Assembly: GCA_963842065.1 (NCBI GenBank)
Contig: CAWJEW010000007.1
Span: forward strand, 434,001 to 498,000
Reading direction: 5' to 3'
Source: CAITWD01 sp963842065
Lineage (GTDB): Bacteria; Actinomycetota; Thermoleophilia; Miltoncostaeales; Miltoncostaeaceae
Length of the DNA: 64,000 nt
A model generated the notes under the pieces. The model was not told where the DNA came from and made no database searches. It was given only the letters and a program-made list of their open reading frames with translations. Shown in pieces: positions 54,737-62,258 of the stretch (position 1 is the first letter of the stretch; every line of letters starts with the position of its first letter). The position numbers were made by a program, and so were the translations under genes.

Positions 54737-55609
54737 CGGCAGAGCGATCCCGACTGCATCGAGAGACGCGCACCGCCCCAGTGGTCGGTCCCACGACAAA
54801 GCATCGCGACTGCCGGCAATTAACCTAACCCGCCTGCTCGGAGCGTGATACTCGACGATAGCGGGGTTGTGGCGGCGTGTTACAAAACCCGCCGCGTCAG
54901 GGGTTGTGGCGCCCCTCGAGTCGGACCCCAATCGCGGCTAGAGGAGCGATTCCTTATGTCGCTCGTGATGCTCATGTGGCGAGAGGCCCAGGGCGTAACG
55001 GGGCTCTCGAGTGTGCGCGACCAGCCCGGCGCTACTGCCGGCACCGGTCTGCTAACCAACAAGCCGAGCGTCCTCCGTCGGCTGGACTGCGGATCTCTAA
55101 CAGGCAGGAACGTCGGGGAGCGGCCGCGGCGGGCGGTCCGCCACCGATCGGCGGCAGAAGCGGCGCGAGTCGAACCACCTAGCTTTGCGCGTCGGCGCTG
55201 CCGGCGTCACCCCCGCGCGGCGTCCCGGAACATCGGCGCGCGCCGTAATGCCGCTTTTGCGGATCTGCAACAACGGCCACCCCGGGCCGGGCTACGTTCG
55301 AGAGGAGTACCCCCCAAGAAAGGAACGGAATCCATGCAGCATTTCTCCAACCCAGCACACGGCCGCTCCGATGGCGCGGCCGCCCTCGGCGATCCTCTCG
55401 CCCCGATCATTGACCTCCTGGATGAGGCGCATCGCGAACTCACGGTCCCGGAGCTGGCCGCGGTGCTACTCGAGGTTGACCAGCTGGCTGCGGTGCTCGA
55501 CGCCTCGCGAGCGCCATCGCTTCGTCCCAATCAGGCCATGACGGGCTCGGACCCCCGGCTCACGGCAGCCGGCCGGGCATACCGGTCCACGGCCGCCGTG
55601 CGGTTTTGG

Positions 55610-56995
55610 GGCGCTTCGGGGATAAACGTGGGTAGCTGAGCCCCGCCAACGCCCGAGATCCCAAGTGCCACGCGCGATCTCGGGCCCCTGAGTAGGCTCG
55701 CTTCTTGCTAAGGGAAAATCGAGCAAGGAGCACGAGATGCGCGTGGCCGACATATTCAAGCGCCTGCTGCGAATCGACGCGGTGCGGGTGAGCGACGTGC
55801 GGATCGTCGAGGAACCCGGCGGCCAGGTGATCACCCTCACCGTTGCCCGGCGCTCGAACCGCCGCATGCACTGCGGCCGCTGCGGGCAGCGGGCACGGTC
55901 GGTCTACGACCGCCAGGTCCGCTCCTGGCGTCATCTGGACGCCTTCCGGGTGCGGTGCGTCCTCACGGCCGAGGTGCGCCGCGTGATCTGCTCCGAGTGC
56001 GGCGTCAGCGCCGAGGCCGTGCCGTGGGCCCGGCCGGGATCCCGGGTTAGCCGGGCCTTCGAGGACGCGTGCGTCTGGCTGGTGAGATCCGCGCCGAAGA
56101 GTGTGGTGGCCGAGTTGATGCGCATCGACTGGCACACGGTGGGCCGGATGATCGAGCGGGTCGTCGCCGAGCACAGCGCACGACGAATCGGCGACGGCCT
56201 GGATGGACTCGTTCGCATCGGGATCGACGAGGTCGCCTACCGTAAAGGCCATCGCTACTTGTTGTGCGTCACCGATCACGACTCCGGCCGGCTGGTGTGG
56301 GCCGCCCCAGGCCGGAGCCGCACGACGCTCGAGGAATTCTTCACGGCCCTCGGCCCCGAGCGCTGCGCCGCGATCGGGGCGATCTCGGTCGACCTGCACG
56401 ACGGCTGGATGTCGGCGATCAGGGTGCACTGCCCGGCTGCGGCGATCTGCGCGGACCCCTTCCACGTCGTCAAGCTCGCTATGGGCGCCCTCGATGAGGT
56501 CCGGCGCGGGATGTGGCAGGAGCTCCGGCGCACCGACCCGGAGCGGGCCTCCTGGATCAAGGGCACCCGCTTTGCGATCCGCCGACGCGCGGAGAACCTG
56601 CGCGGCTCGGATCGCACGATCCTCGATGAGCTGAAGCTCACCAACCAGGAGCTCTACGCCGGCTGGCTGCTCATCGAGCAACTGCGCGGCGTCTATGTGG
56701 CCCACGACCACGACGAGGCCGCAGAGCTCCTGGACGACTGGATCCTCGCAGCCCTTGAGTCCGGCATGGAGCCGTTCCAGCGGACGGCGCTCACCCTCGA
56801 CCGCTACCGAGGCGAGATCGCAAACGCCATCACGCTCGGGCTCACCAACGCGCGCCTTGAGGGCATGAACTCCACCGTACGGCTCATCAGCCATCGGGCA
56901 CGAGGCTTCCGACGGCTCGAATCCTTGCTGTCGATGCTGACCCTCGTTTGCGGCCGAATTCCCGTCGAGTTACCCACGTGAATGCCCGAAGAACC
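55610..56995. mobile_element. ISL3-family insertion sequence
   Basis: 1386 bp with imperfect terminal inverted repeats (GGCGCTTCGGGG at the left, complement of GGTTCTTCGGGC at the right; CACGTGGGTA/AACGTGGGTA inside). Flanked by an 8-bp direct duplication GGTTTTGG at 55602-55609 and 56996-57003, the size expected for ISL3. Confidence 0.9.
55737..56981 (+). CDS. ISL3-family transposase
   Basis: 414 aa, intact. N-terminal zinc ribbon (HCGRCGQRA, ICSECGVS), HTH-like region, and DDE core with GIDEVAYRKGHRY, ISVDLHDGWMSAI, ADPFHVVKLA and TNARLEGMNSTVR. AAGGAG precedes the ATG. Confidence 0.93.
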   Translation: MRVADIFKRLLRIDAVRVSDVRIVEEPGGQVITLTVARRSNRRMHCGRCGQRARSVYDRQVRSWRHLDAFRVRCVLTAEVRRVICSECGVSAEAVPWARPGSRVSRAFEDACVWLVRSAPKSVVAELMRIDWHTVGRMIERVVAEHSARRIGDGLDGLVRIGIDEVAYRKGHRYLLCVTDHDSGRLVWAAPGRSRTTLEEFFTALGPERCAAIGAISVDLHDGWMSAIRVHCPAAAICADPFHVVKLAMGALDEVRRGMWQELRRTDPERASWIKGTRFAIRRRAENLRGSDRTILDELKLTNQELYAGWLLIEQLRGVYVAHDHDEAAELLDDWILAALESGMEPFQRTALTLDRYRGEIANAITLGLTNARLEGMNSTVRLISHRARGFRRLESLLSMLTLVCGRIPVELPT

Positions 56996-57117
56996 GGTTT
57001 TGGCGGTGCATCGACGGGCCACACCGCCCCGGGGAGCTGACCGACCTGGGCACGCGGCTGGAGGCCTACATCGAGGAAGTCGCGGCCAGGCCGACCGGGA
57101 GCGCCATCCCCGCCTAA

Positions 57118-57588
57118 CCGCCCGATCTGCGGCGGCTGCACACGCGGCAAGCTCGAGGCCTCGCCGCCGCGGGGCACGAGCACCAGCCGCTCGGCGTCGC
57201 GGACGACGTCGACGATGCGCCGGTCGCCCACGCGGACCGGGTAGCGGACGGGCTCGCCCATGACCCGCCCGCCGCCCGGCCGCGCTGGCTGGCATCACGG
57301 GAGCGCACGGGCCCGCCCGCCATCATTTCGTCTCGCTCGCGTGGGCCTGCAGGCGGTCCGCGCGAGACGAAATGCGCGCTCTCGAATCTCACGTGGTGCG
57401 GTGGCAGAGGGCTTCATGCCGGGTGGAATTCATCTGGCCAGACGACCGCACCGCTTCACCGCGCCCGTTGCCGGCGCCGTTTCGTCACGGAATTGTGGCC
57501 CAGACCGAGCGCCGATCGCTACGAAACAGCCGGCTCGTCGACGGCGCCCTTTCGTGTCGCTGCCGTAGCTCTCACGGGGCGCTTCGCG
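57118..57588. repeat. Non-coding region with inverted repeat and dispersed repeat A
   Basis: No supported gene. Contains a 12-bp perfect inverted repeat (ATTTCGTCTCGC at 57325-57336, complement at 57362-57373) and copy A (57361-57441) of an imperfect repeat whose relatives are at 57589-57656 and 60721-60801. Confidence 0.5.
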
Positions 57589-57656
57589 TGACGTAAGTCC
57601 GCTCTCGAATCTCAAGCCCCTGGGGGGTTTCTTACCGGGTGGATTTCTCCCCGGGC
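57589..57656. repeat. Dispersed repeat, copy B
   Basis: Shares GCTCTCGAATCTCA and CCGGGTGGATTTCTCC with copy A, and a longer upstream stretch (GCTGCCGTAG...) with copy C. Overlaps the 3' end of the exonuclease gene. Confidence 0.5.
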
Positions 57657-58594
57657 AGCATCCGGAGGAAATCGTCCTCGGCCAGCAGCTCGATCGGTGC
57701 CCCCGCCTCGACCAGATCGGCGGCCTTGATCATCTTCGACGAATGCTCCCCGTCGCGCAGCCGCGCCGCGTCCTGAATCCCCACGACCAGGTAATCGACC
57801 TTCCGTGACACGCTCGACGCGACCTTCCCTCCGGCGTTCACCACTATCTGGGCGGCATCACGGCGCGACAGCGAGAGCGCACCCGTGAATACGACGACCT
57901 TGCCGAGAAACGGGCTGTCCCCCGGGACCTCATCGACGCTCCGGGTCAGTTGCGACAGCCGGGCCGCCTCACCGTACGACACGAGCCGCCGCGGGCTGAA
58001 CCCGAACCGGCGAACCGCGTCGAGTAGTTCGCGCTCACCCGCCGCGCCGCAGCACGCGACGGCGAGTTCCGCCGCGATCGCTGAATCGTCGGCCGCCTCG
58101 TGATGCTGGAATACGAGCCCGCATTCGTCCGCGAGATCCGGCAAGCGATACGAAAGCCTGCCAGGCCAGACAACCCGCGACAGCATAAGGGTGCACACGA
58201 ACAGGAGATCGGGCGTCGAGCGGCCCGATGCCGCGAGCGAGCTATGCAGAACGCTCATGTCAAACGACGCATTGTGAGCGACCAACGGGCGGCCCTTGAC
58301 GAACGCGTGCACCTCGGGCCACACCTCGGCCATCGTCGGGCTGGCGGCGGTCATGTGCGGCCTGATGCCGTGGACTCCAATGTTGAAGCCGGTGTACTCG
58401 TTGCCCGGCGGCTGAATCAGCCAGGACCGCACCTCATGGACCCGCCCATCGCGGACGATCGCCGCGCCCACCGAACAGGCACTCGCTCGCGAGCCGGTGG
58501 CCGTCTCGAAATCGATCGCCGCGAACCCATCAGCGCCGAGCGCGCGACCGGCGGCGAGATCGTCGGCGGGATTTCGGTGGGATATGTCAGGCAT
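57632..58594 (-). CDS. DnaQ-like exonuclease with BRCT domain
   Basis: 320 aa. N-terminal DEDD 3'-5' exonuclease: Exo I FAAIDFETATG, Exo II LVAHNASFD, Exo III HEAADDSAIAA. C-terminal BRCT-like domain at ~225-300 (FLGKVVVFTGALSLSRRDA, VNAGGKVASSVSRKVDYLV). Such proteins occur in actinobacteria and their phages and probably act in repair or end processing. Belongs to the leftward accessory group with the sigma factor. Confidence 0.88.
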   Translation of the reverse strand: MPDISHRNPADDLAAGRALGADGFAAIDFETATGSRASACSVGAAIVRDGRVHEVRSWLIQPPGNEYTGFNIGVHGIRPHMTAASPTMAEVWPEVHAFVKGRPLVAHNASFDMSVLHSSLAASGRSTPDLLFVCTLMLSRVVWPGRLSYRLPDLADECGLVFQHHEAADDSAIAAELAVACCGAAGERELLDAVRRFGFSPRRLVSYGEAARLSQLTRSVDEVPGDSPFLGKVVVFTGALSLSRRDAAQIVVNAGGKVASSVSRKVDYLVVGIQDAARLRDGEHSSKMIKAADLVEAGAPIELLAEDDFLRMLPGEKSTR

Positions 58595-58634
58595 AGCGAG
58601 GCCGTGTCAATCTAGCCCGGATGTGCCCGCCCAT
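58595..58634. repeat. 40-bp direct repeat, copy 1
   Basis: Matches 59452-59491 at 38 of 40 positions. It abuts the exonuclease start codon. 58635-58781 holds no gene. Confidence 0.75.
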
Positions 58635-58781
58635 GTGCGTCCCGCGCGTGCCTCGGTGGCGCATCGGCGACGAGCCCTTGTCCTCGGCCGGTCAGCTACC
58701 AGTCGTCGTCATCGGTGACATCTGCCAATCAGACCCCGATTCCAGCGATGGCGCCAACCCGCCCCGCCCATTCCAGGGCGC

Positions 58782-59384
58782 TCACGTCCGAGCCCCGGCA
58801 TCGTTGATGATTTGCTCGCGATTACGCGCCGTAACCCCGTGTTTGTCCTTGGCGATGTCGGCGTTAAGAGCCCAGAACGCCCGCGACGCGGTCTGCATGG
58901 CTCGAGCGAGCGCGTCCTCCGGCGATCGGTTCCGCAAGCGCTCAAGCGGTTCTGTGGCGTGCTTCCGGATATGCGGAGCGGCCACAGCCTCCACGTCATC
59001 GATGAGCAGCACCTCACGAGTCCCCTGACCGTGATCGGCGAGCCACGTCTGACTAGCGGCATCAGGCACGAGGACGAACAACTCGCTCGCAGCCTGGTGT
59101 TCGAGGACCGCCAAGACCGCTTGCTCGCCGACTGAGGTGCGGATGGGTGACGCGGATGTCTCGGACGGCTCGTTGAGGAGCGACTCGGCGAGGTCTTCCT
59201 GCGCGCTTGAAGTCCGTTCGGCGCGCTCGGCCTGGGCGAAGAGTTCGGCCTCATCCGGGTGCTCACCGGTGATGATCCTGGCGCGCGAGTTCTGGACGAC
59301 CAGCGCGACGCCTTCGTTCTGGACGGCGACGACAATCCAGGCAGGCCGAGGACTTGTTGCTACCCGTGTCGTGGCTTCCGCCAT
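58782..59384 (-). CDS. Hypothetical protein between exonuclease and sigma factor
   Basis: 200 aa with GGGAG before ATG. N-terminal beta-rich part (AWIVVAVQNEGVALVVQ, RARIITGEHPDE) and a C-terminal helical part with DALARAMQTASRAFWAL. Not recognised. Flanked on both sides by the 40-bp repeat. Confidence 0.6.
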   Translation of the reverse strand: MAEATTRVATSPRPAWIVVAVQNEGVALVVQNSRARIITGEHPDEAELFAQAERAERTSSAQEDLAESLLNEPSETSASPIRTSVGEQAVLAVLEHQAASELFVLVPDAASQTWLADHGQGTREVLLIDDVEAVAAPHIRKHATEPLERLRNRSPEDALARAMQTASRAFWALNADIAKDKHGVTARNREQIINDAGART

Positions 59385-59451
59385 CTGACCGACTCCCAGT
59401 TCAGCTCGGCGCCTCAGTGCCCGCCATGAGGATACGCGCGGCACCGGCCGC

Positions 59452-59491
59452 AGCGAGGCCGTGTCCATCTAGCCCGGATGTGGCCGCCCAT
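59452..59491. repeat. 40-bp direct repeat, copy 2
   Basis: Second copy of the 58595-58634 repeat (38/40). It directly abuts the sigma-factor stop codon. Confidence 0.75.
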
Positions 59492-60583
59492 CTAGGCGAC
59501 CTCGCGCAGCTTTTGGGCCTCGGGGACGGTGGCCAGCTGTTGCAGCGCGCGATTCTCGATCTGCCGGATCCGCTCGCGCGTGACGTTGAAGGTCCGCCCG
59601 AGCTCGTCGAGCGTCCGCGGGCGCTCGCCACCCAGCCCGTAGCGCAGCTCGAGCACGCGGCGATCGCGGTAGGTCAAGGTGGCAAGGACGTCCCGGAGGG
59701 CCTCGGTGCGCAGCGCCTCGTGGGCCACGCTCTCCGGATCGGCCGCCCTGTTGTCGGCGAGCAACCAGCCGAGCTCCGATTCGTCGTCATCGCCGATCGG
59801 CTTCTCGAGCGAGACCGGCGCCTGGGCGCTGCGGCGAAGCTGTTCGACCTCCGCGACGGGCAGGCACGCCACCCGGGCGATTTCGGCGACCGTGGGCTCG
59901 CGACCGAGCTCGCAGACGAGGTCGCGCTCGGCGCGGGTGATCGTGGCGAGCTTGTCGGCGATGTGCACCGGGAGCCGGATGGTGCGGCCCTTGTCGGCGA
60001 TCGCGCGCGCGACGGACTGGCGGATCCACCAGGTGGCGTAGGTCGAGAACTTGTAGCCCCTGCGGTAGTCGAACTTCTCGGCCGCCCGCATGAGGCCGAT
60101 CGTGCCCTCTTGGATCAGGTCCAAAAAGTCCAGCCCACCACGGGGGTAGCGCTTGGCGATCGAGACCACCAGGCGCAGGTTGGCCTCGACCATCTGGCGC
60201 TTGGCCTCGAGGTCGCCGCGCTCGATCCGCTTGGCGAGCGCCACCTCCTGCGCGGCGGTCAAAAGCGGCACACGGCTGGCGGCAGCGAGAAACAGCTGCA
60301 GCGCGTCGGTGCCGGTCTCGGTCTCAAGGCCGGGAGATCGGCGGCGGTCGGCCTCCTCGGACAGCCGGGCGATGCGCTCACGCGCGTCTGTCTCGTCGAG
60401 CAGCTCGATGCCCAGCTCCTCGAGGTGCCGGTAGAGCTCCGCCCCCGCCGAGGGGTCGACGTCGAGGCCCTCGAGCGCGGCCGCGACCTCTTCGAGGCTC
60501 ACGAAGCTCCGCTCCTGGCCGCGTGCGACCAGCTGCCGGACCTCTTCTTCCGCGACGATCCGCCTGAGGGTCATGTGCCTCAC
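59492..60583 (-). CDS. RpoD-family sigma factor on the element
   Basis: 363 aa. Region 1.1-like start (SLEEVAAALEGLDV, YRHLEELGIELLDE), region 1.2 (DALQLFLAAASRVPLLTAAQE), region 2 with ANLRLVVSIAKRY, LDLIQEGTIGLMRA and YKFSTYATWWIRQ, region 3, and region 4 (VLELRYGLGGERPRTLDELG, FNVTRERIRQIENRAL). All core- and promoter-contact regions seem complete. Primary-type sigma factors are rare cargo; it may redirect host transcription or be a captured paralogue. Confidence 0.93.
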   Translation of the reverse strand: MRHMTLRRIVAEEEVRQLVARGQERSFVSLEEVAAALEGLDVDPSAGAELYRHLEELGIELLDETDARERIARLSEEADRRRSPGLETETGTDALQLFLAAASRVPLLTAAQEVALAKRIERGDLEAKRQMVEANLRLVVSIAKRYPRGGLDFLDLIQEGTIGLMRAAEKFDYRRGYKFSTYATWWIRQSVARAIADKGRTIRLPVHIADKLATITRAERDLVCELGREPTVAEIARVACLPVAEVEQLRRSAQAPVSLEKPIGDDDESELGWLLADNRAADPESVAHEALRTEALRDVLATLTYRDRRVLELRYGLGGERPRTLDELGRTFNVTRERIRQIENRALQQLATVPEAQKLREVA

Positions 60584-61073
60584 CTAACGGCTGTCCCGCA
60601 GCCCCTAACTTTGCGGGCGTTCCTCTCACAGAAAGTAGCGCTCGTGCACGATGTCGCGACCCACGAGCACCCGCCGCCCCGCTCCGTCGCGCTGCCGTAG
60701 GTCTGGGGGCGCCCCGTGCGTGACGAAAGGTGCCCTCTATTCTCAGGTGGTGCGGTGGCGAGGTGGCAGGGGGTCGCGAACCGGGTGGACTTCTCCTGGC
60801 CAGAAGAAGCCACCACCTCCTGCTGCCGATGGTATTTCGTGACGCTCGGCGCCAGCCCGAGCCGAAGCCGCAGCCGTGGAAGGAGCACCGGAACGCGACG
60901 CCCTCCCGGCGTCGCCGGTTCGCCCTCTTGGGCGCCGACCAACTCTGTGCCCGCAACGTGCTGTGCAACGTCTTGGACATGCGCGCAACGTCCCTGGACG
61001 TGTCCAAACGCCCGACGTTGAGTTTGGCCAACGCCTACTCATATGAGAAAAGCCCCGCGCTGGCAGGGCTTTT
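60584..61073. repeat. Right arm: dispersed repeat C and candidate integrase arm sites
   Basis: 490 bp without a supported gene. Copy C of the dispersed repeat is at 60721-60801 (shares GTGGTGCGGTGGC with copy A). Three GCAACGT motifs (60953, 60965, 60985) resemble the pair at 37773 and 37785 near the left end. Confidence 0.55.
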
Positions 61074-61074
61074 C
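61045..61074 (-). terminator. Terminator of rebuilt tRNA-Met
   Basis: 9-bp stem (GAAAAGCCC/GGGCTTTTC) just downstream of tRNA-Met on the minus strand; the transcript runs into a U-rich end. Supplied by the element, replacing the host hairpin now at 37632. Confidence 0.7.
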
Positions 61075-61127
61075 CACATAGCGGAGGAGGGACTCGAACC
61101 CCCGACACGCGGATTATGATTCCGCTG
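61074..61127. repeat. Right attachment site
   Basis: 54 bp identical to 37661-37714; supplies the 3' half of the intact tRNA-Met. Confidence 0.93.
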
Positions 61128-61152
61128 CTCTAACCGACTGAGCTACTCCGCC
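61079..61152 (-). tRNA. tRNA-Met (CAT)
   Basis: 74-nt cloverleaf on the minus strand. Acceptor GGCGGAG/CTCCGCT (G1-U72 wobble), anticodon stem GCGGA/TCCGC, loop ATCATAA with anticodon CAT, T-loop TTCGAGT. No encoded CCA. Elongator type; tRNA-Ile with modified CAT cannot be fully excluded. Its 3' half comes from the integrated element. Confidence 0.93.
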
Positions 61153-61316
61153 GTGGTGCGCGAGGGCGGCGACTGCGACCGGTCGTCGCGTCGGCGATCG
61201 GAATGTTATCTGATCGGGTCATTCGCCCGGCCGTCGGCATCTGCGGCCGATGTGCCGATCGAGCCACGCGCCGCGGACGATCGCGGGGCCCGGTGTCGGG
61301 GGCTCCGCGAGCGAGA

Positions 61317-61389
61317 AGCCCAGTAGCGGACTCGAACCGCTGACCCCCTCCTTACCATGGAGGTGCTCTACCAACTGAGCTAACTGGGC
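61317..61389 (-). tRNA. tRNA-Thr (GGT)
   Basis: 73-nt cloverleaf on the minus strand. Acceptor GCCCAGT/ACTGGGC, anticodon stem CCTCC/GGAGG, loop ATGGTAA with anticodon GGT. No encoded CCA. Confidence 0.93.
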
Positions 61390-61578
61390 ATGGGTGCAAC
61401 GAGCCCGCGGCGGCCCACCGCACGCGGTGGATCTTTATGCTGGACCCGCTCCGAACGATACCCCGACCACGCCGGGGCGGCGGATTCTAGCGGATGCGTT
61501 GCGGCGTCCGCGCGAGGTGACGCGACATCGGGTCGCGAGCGGGACTCCGATGGTGCGCAGGCGGGGGTACTCCGGCAC

Positions 61579-61998
61579 ATGGCACGAACACACAATGGCG
61601 TCATTGGCACGCTGACGGCGGGGATACCCGCCCAATTCCTGCGCTTTTGCGTCGTGGGTGGCGTCGGCTATGTGACGAACCTGGTGATCTTCGCGCCGCT
61701 GGTCCGGTATGCCCATGTGCCTTACCTGCTGGCGGCCTGTATCGCGTACGCATGTGGATGGGTCGTCGCACTCGTCGGCCATCGGCACTGGACGTTTGGC
61801 GAGCGGGAATCGTCGGTCGTCGGCCAGGGATTCCGGTACTTCGTCGTCAGCGCAATCGTGCTGGCCGCGGACCTTGTGGTGCTGCACATCTTGGTGGTCG
61901 CCGGGGTCGAGACCGTACTCGCGCAGGCAATCGCGCTGGCGATCGTCACGCCATTGAGCTTCGGGCTCAATCGGATCTGGGCGTTCGCCGCGCGTTAA
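61579..61998 (+). CDS. GtrA family membrane protein
   Basis: 139 aa with four hydrophobic helices (FLRFCVVGGVGYVTNLVIF, the HWTF loop, FVVSAIVLAADLVVLHILVV) and the C-terminal GLNRIWAF typical of GtrA. Members flip or assist transfer of polyprenyl-linked sugars; in mycobacteria a GtrA protein works with the decaprenylphosphoryl-arabinose pathway. The UbiA-like gene nearby fits that setting. Start ATG (MARTHNG) chosen by alignment with the family length. Confidence 0.85.
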   Translation: MARTHNGVIGTLTAGIPAQFLRFCVVGGVGYVTNLVIFAPLVRYAHVPYLLAACIAYACGWVVALVGHRHWTFGERESSVVGQGFRYFVVSAIVLAADLVVLHILVVAGVETVLAQAIALAIVTPLSFGLNRIWAFAAR

Positions 61999-62258
61999 GG
62001 CTCGGTGAGCGCGTGCGCTTCTACGCATCGCTCACAGCGCGGCCACAGGGCCCGTAACTATGTTGCGACGCATGGGCTCTACCAGGCAGTACGGTGGTGG
62101 GGCGGCGCAGCCGACCGACCGATATCGCGGATGCCGCGAGTGACTCATGAGGCCCGCCCGTACGGGCGGGCCGGCGCGGGTCAGGCTGGACACGTCGGCC
62201 CGCCAACAGCGGGCGCGTTGACAGCGGCCGCCGTGATCGGTAGTGCAACACAGACGCG
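61999..62258. other. Intergenic region, no supported gene
   Basis: 260 bp. A GGCCCGCC...GGCGGGCC hairpin occurs around 62150-62171 and may terminate the GtrA transcript. Confidence 0.35.

Larger units (their letters stand above)
53990..55333. other. Gene-poor 1.3 kb with two stem-loops
   Basis: No reading frame here combines a ribosome site, length and good codon use. Two strong hairpins (54484-54533 and 54694-54736) stand out. A frame from 54956 has a purine-rich leader but poor codon use. It may hold decayed phage genes or a structured RNA. Confidence 0.4.
55334..57117 (+). pseudogene. Small protein gene interrupted by ISL3 element
   Basis: Starts at ATG with AAAGGAAC upstream (MQHFSNPAHGRSDG); residues ~20-65 form a helical region (PLAPIIDLLDEAHREL, LAAVLLEVDQLAAVLD). 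At codon 92 an ISL3 element intervenes; removing it with one 8-bp duplication continues the frame (...VRFW-RCIDGPHRPG...) to a TAA at 57115, giving 129 aa. Family unrecognised. Confidence 0.75.
37661..61127. mobile_element. Integrated prophage-derived element at tRNA-Met
   Basis: Bounded by perfect 54-bp direct repeats of the tRNA-Met 3' end, with a tyrosine integrase next to the left repeat and a rebuilt tRNA at the right. Contents are integrase, RepA-like ATPase, HTH proteins, TerS, TerL, tape measure, a DprA/ComF pair, accessory genes and a sigma factor, plus two IS elements. There are no portal, capsid, head-tail connector, tail fibre or lysis genes. It is therefore a defective prophage or a satellite-like element that retained packaging genes. 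Confidence 0.9.

Noticed and set aside
54956..55333. Upstream extension of the ISL3-interrupted gene from an ATG at 54956
   Set aside because: Poor codon use with an Arg-rich product; the ATG at 55334 has its own ribosome site.
56887..57261. 124-codon minus-strand frame (MGEPVRYPVRVGDRR...)
   Set aside because: It runs through the ISL3 right end and the restored small gene on the other strand. Its first ~70 codons look gene-like, but it cannot predate the insertion in this form.
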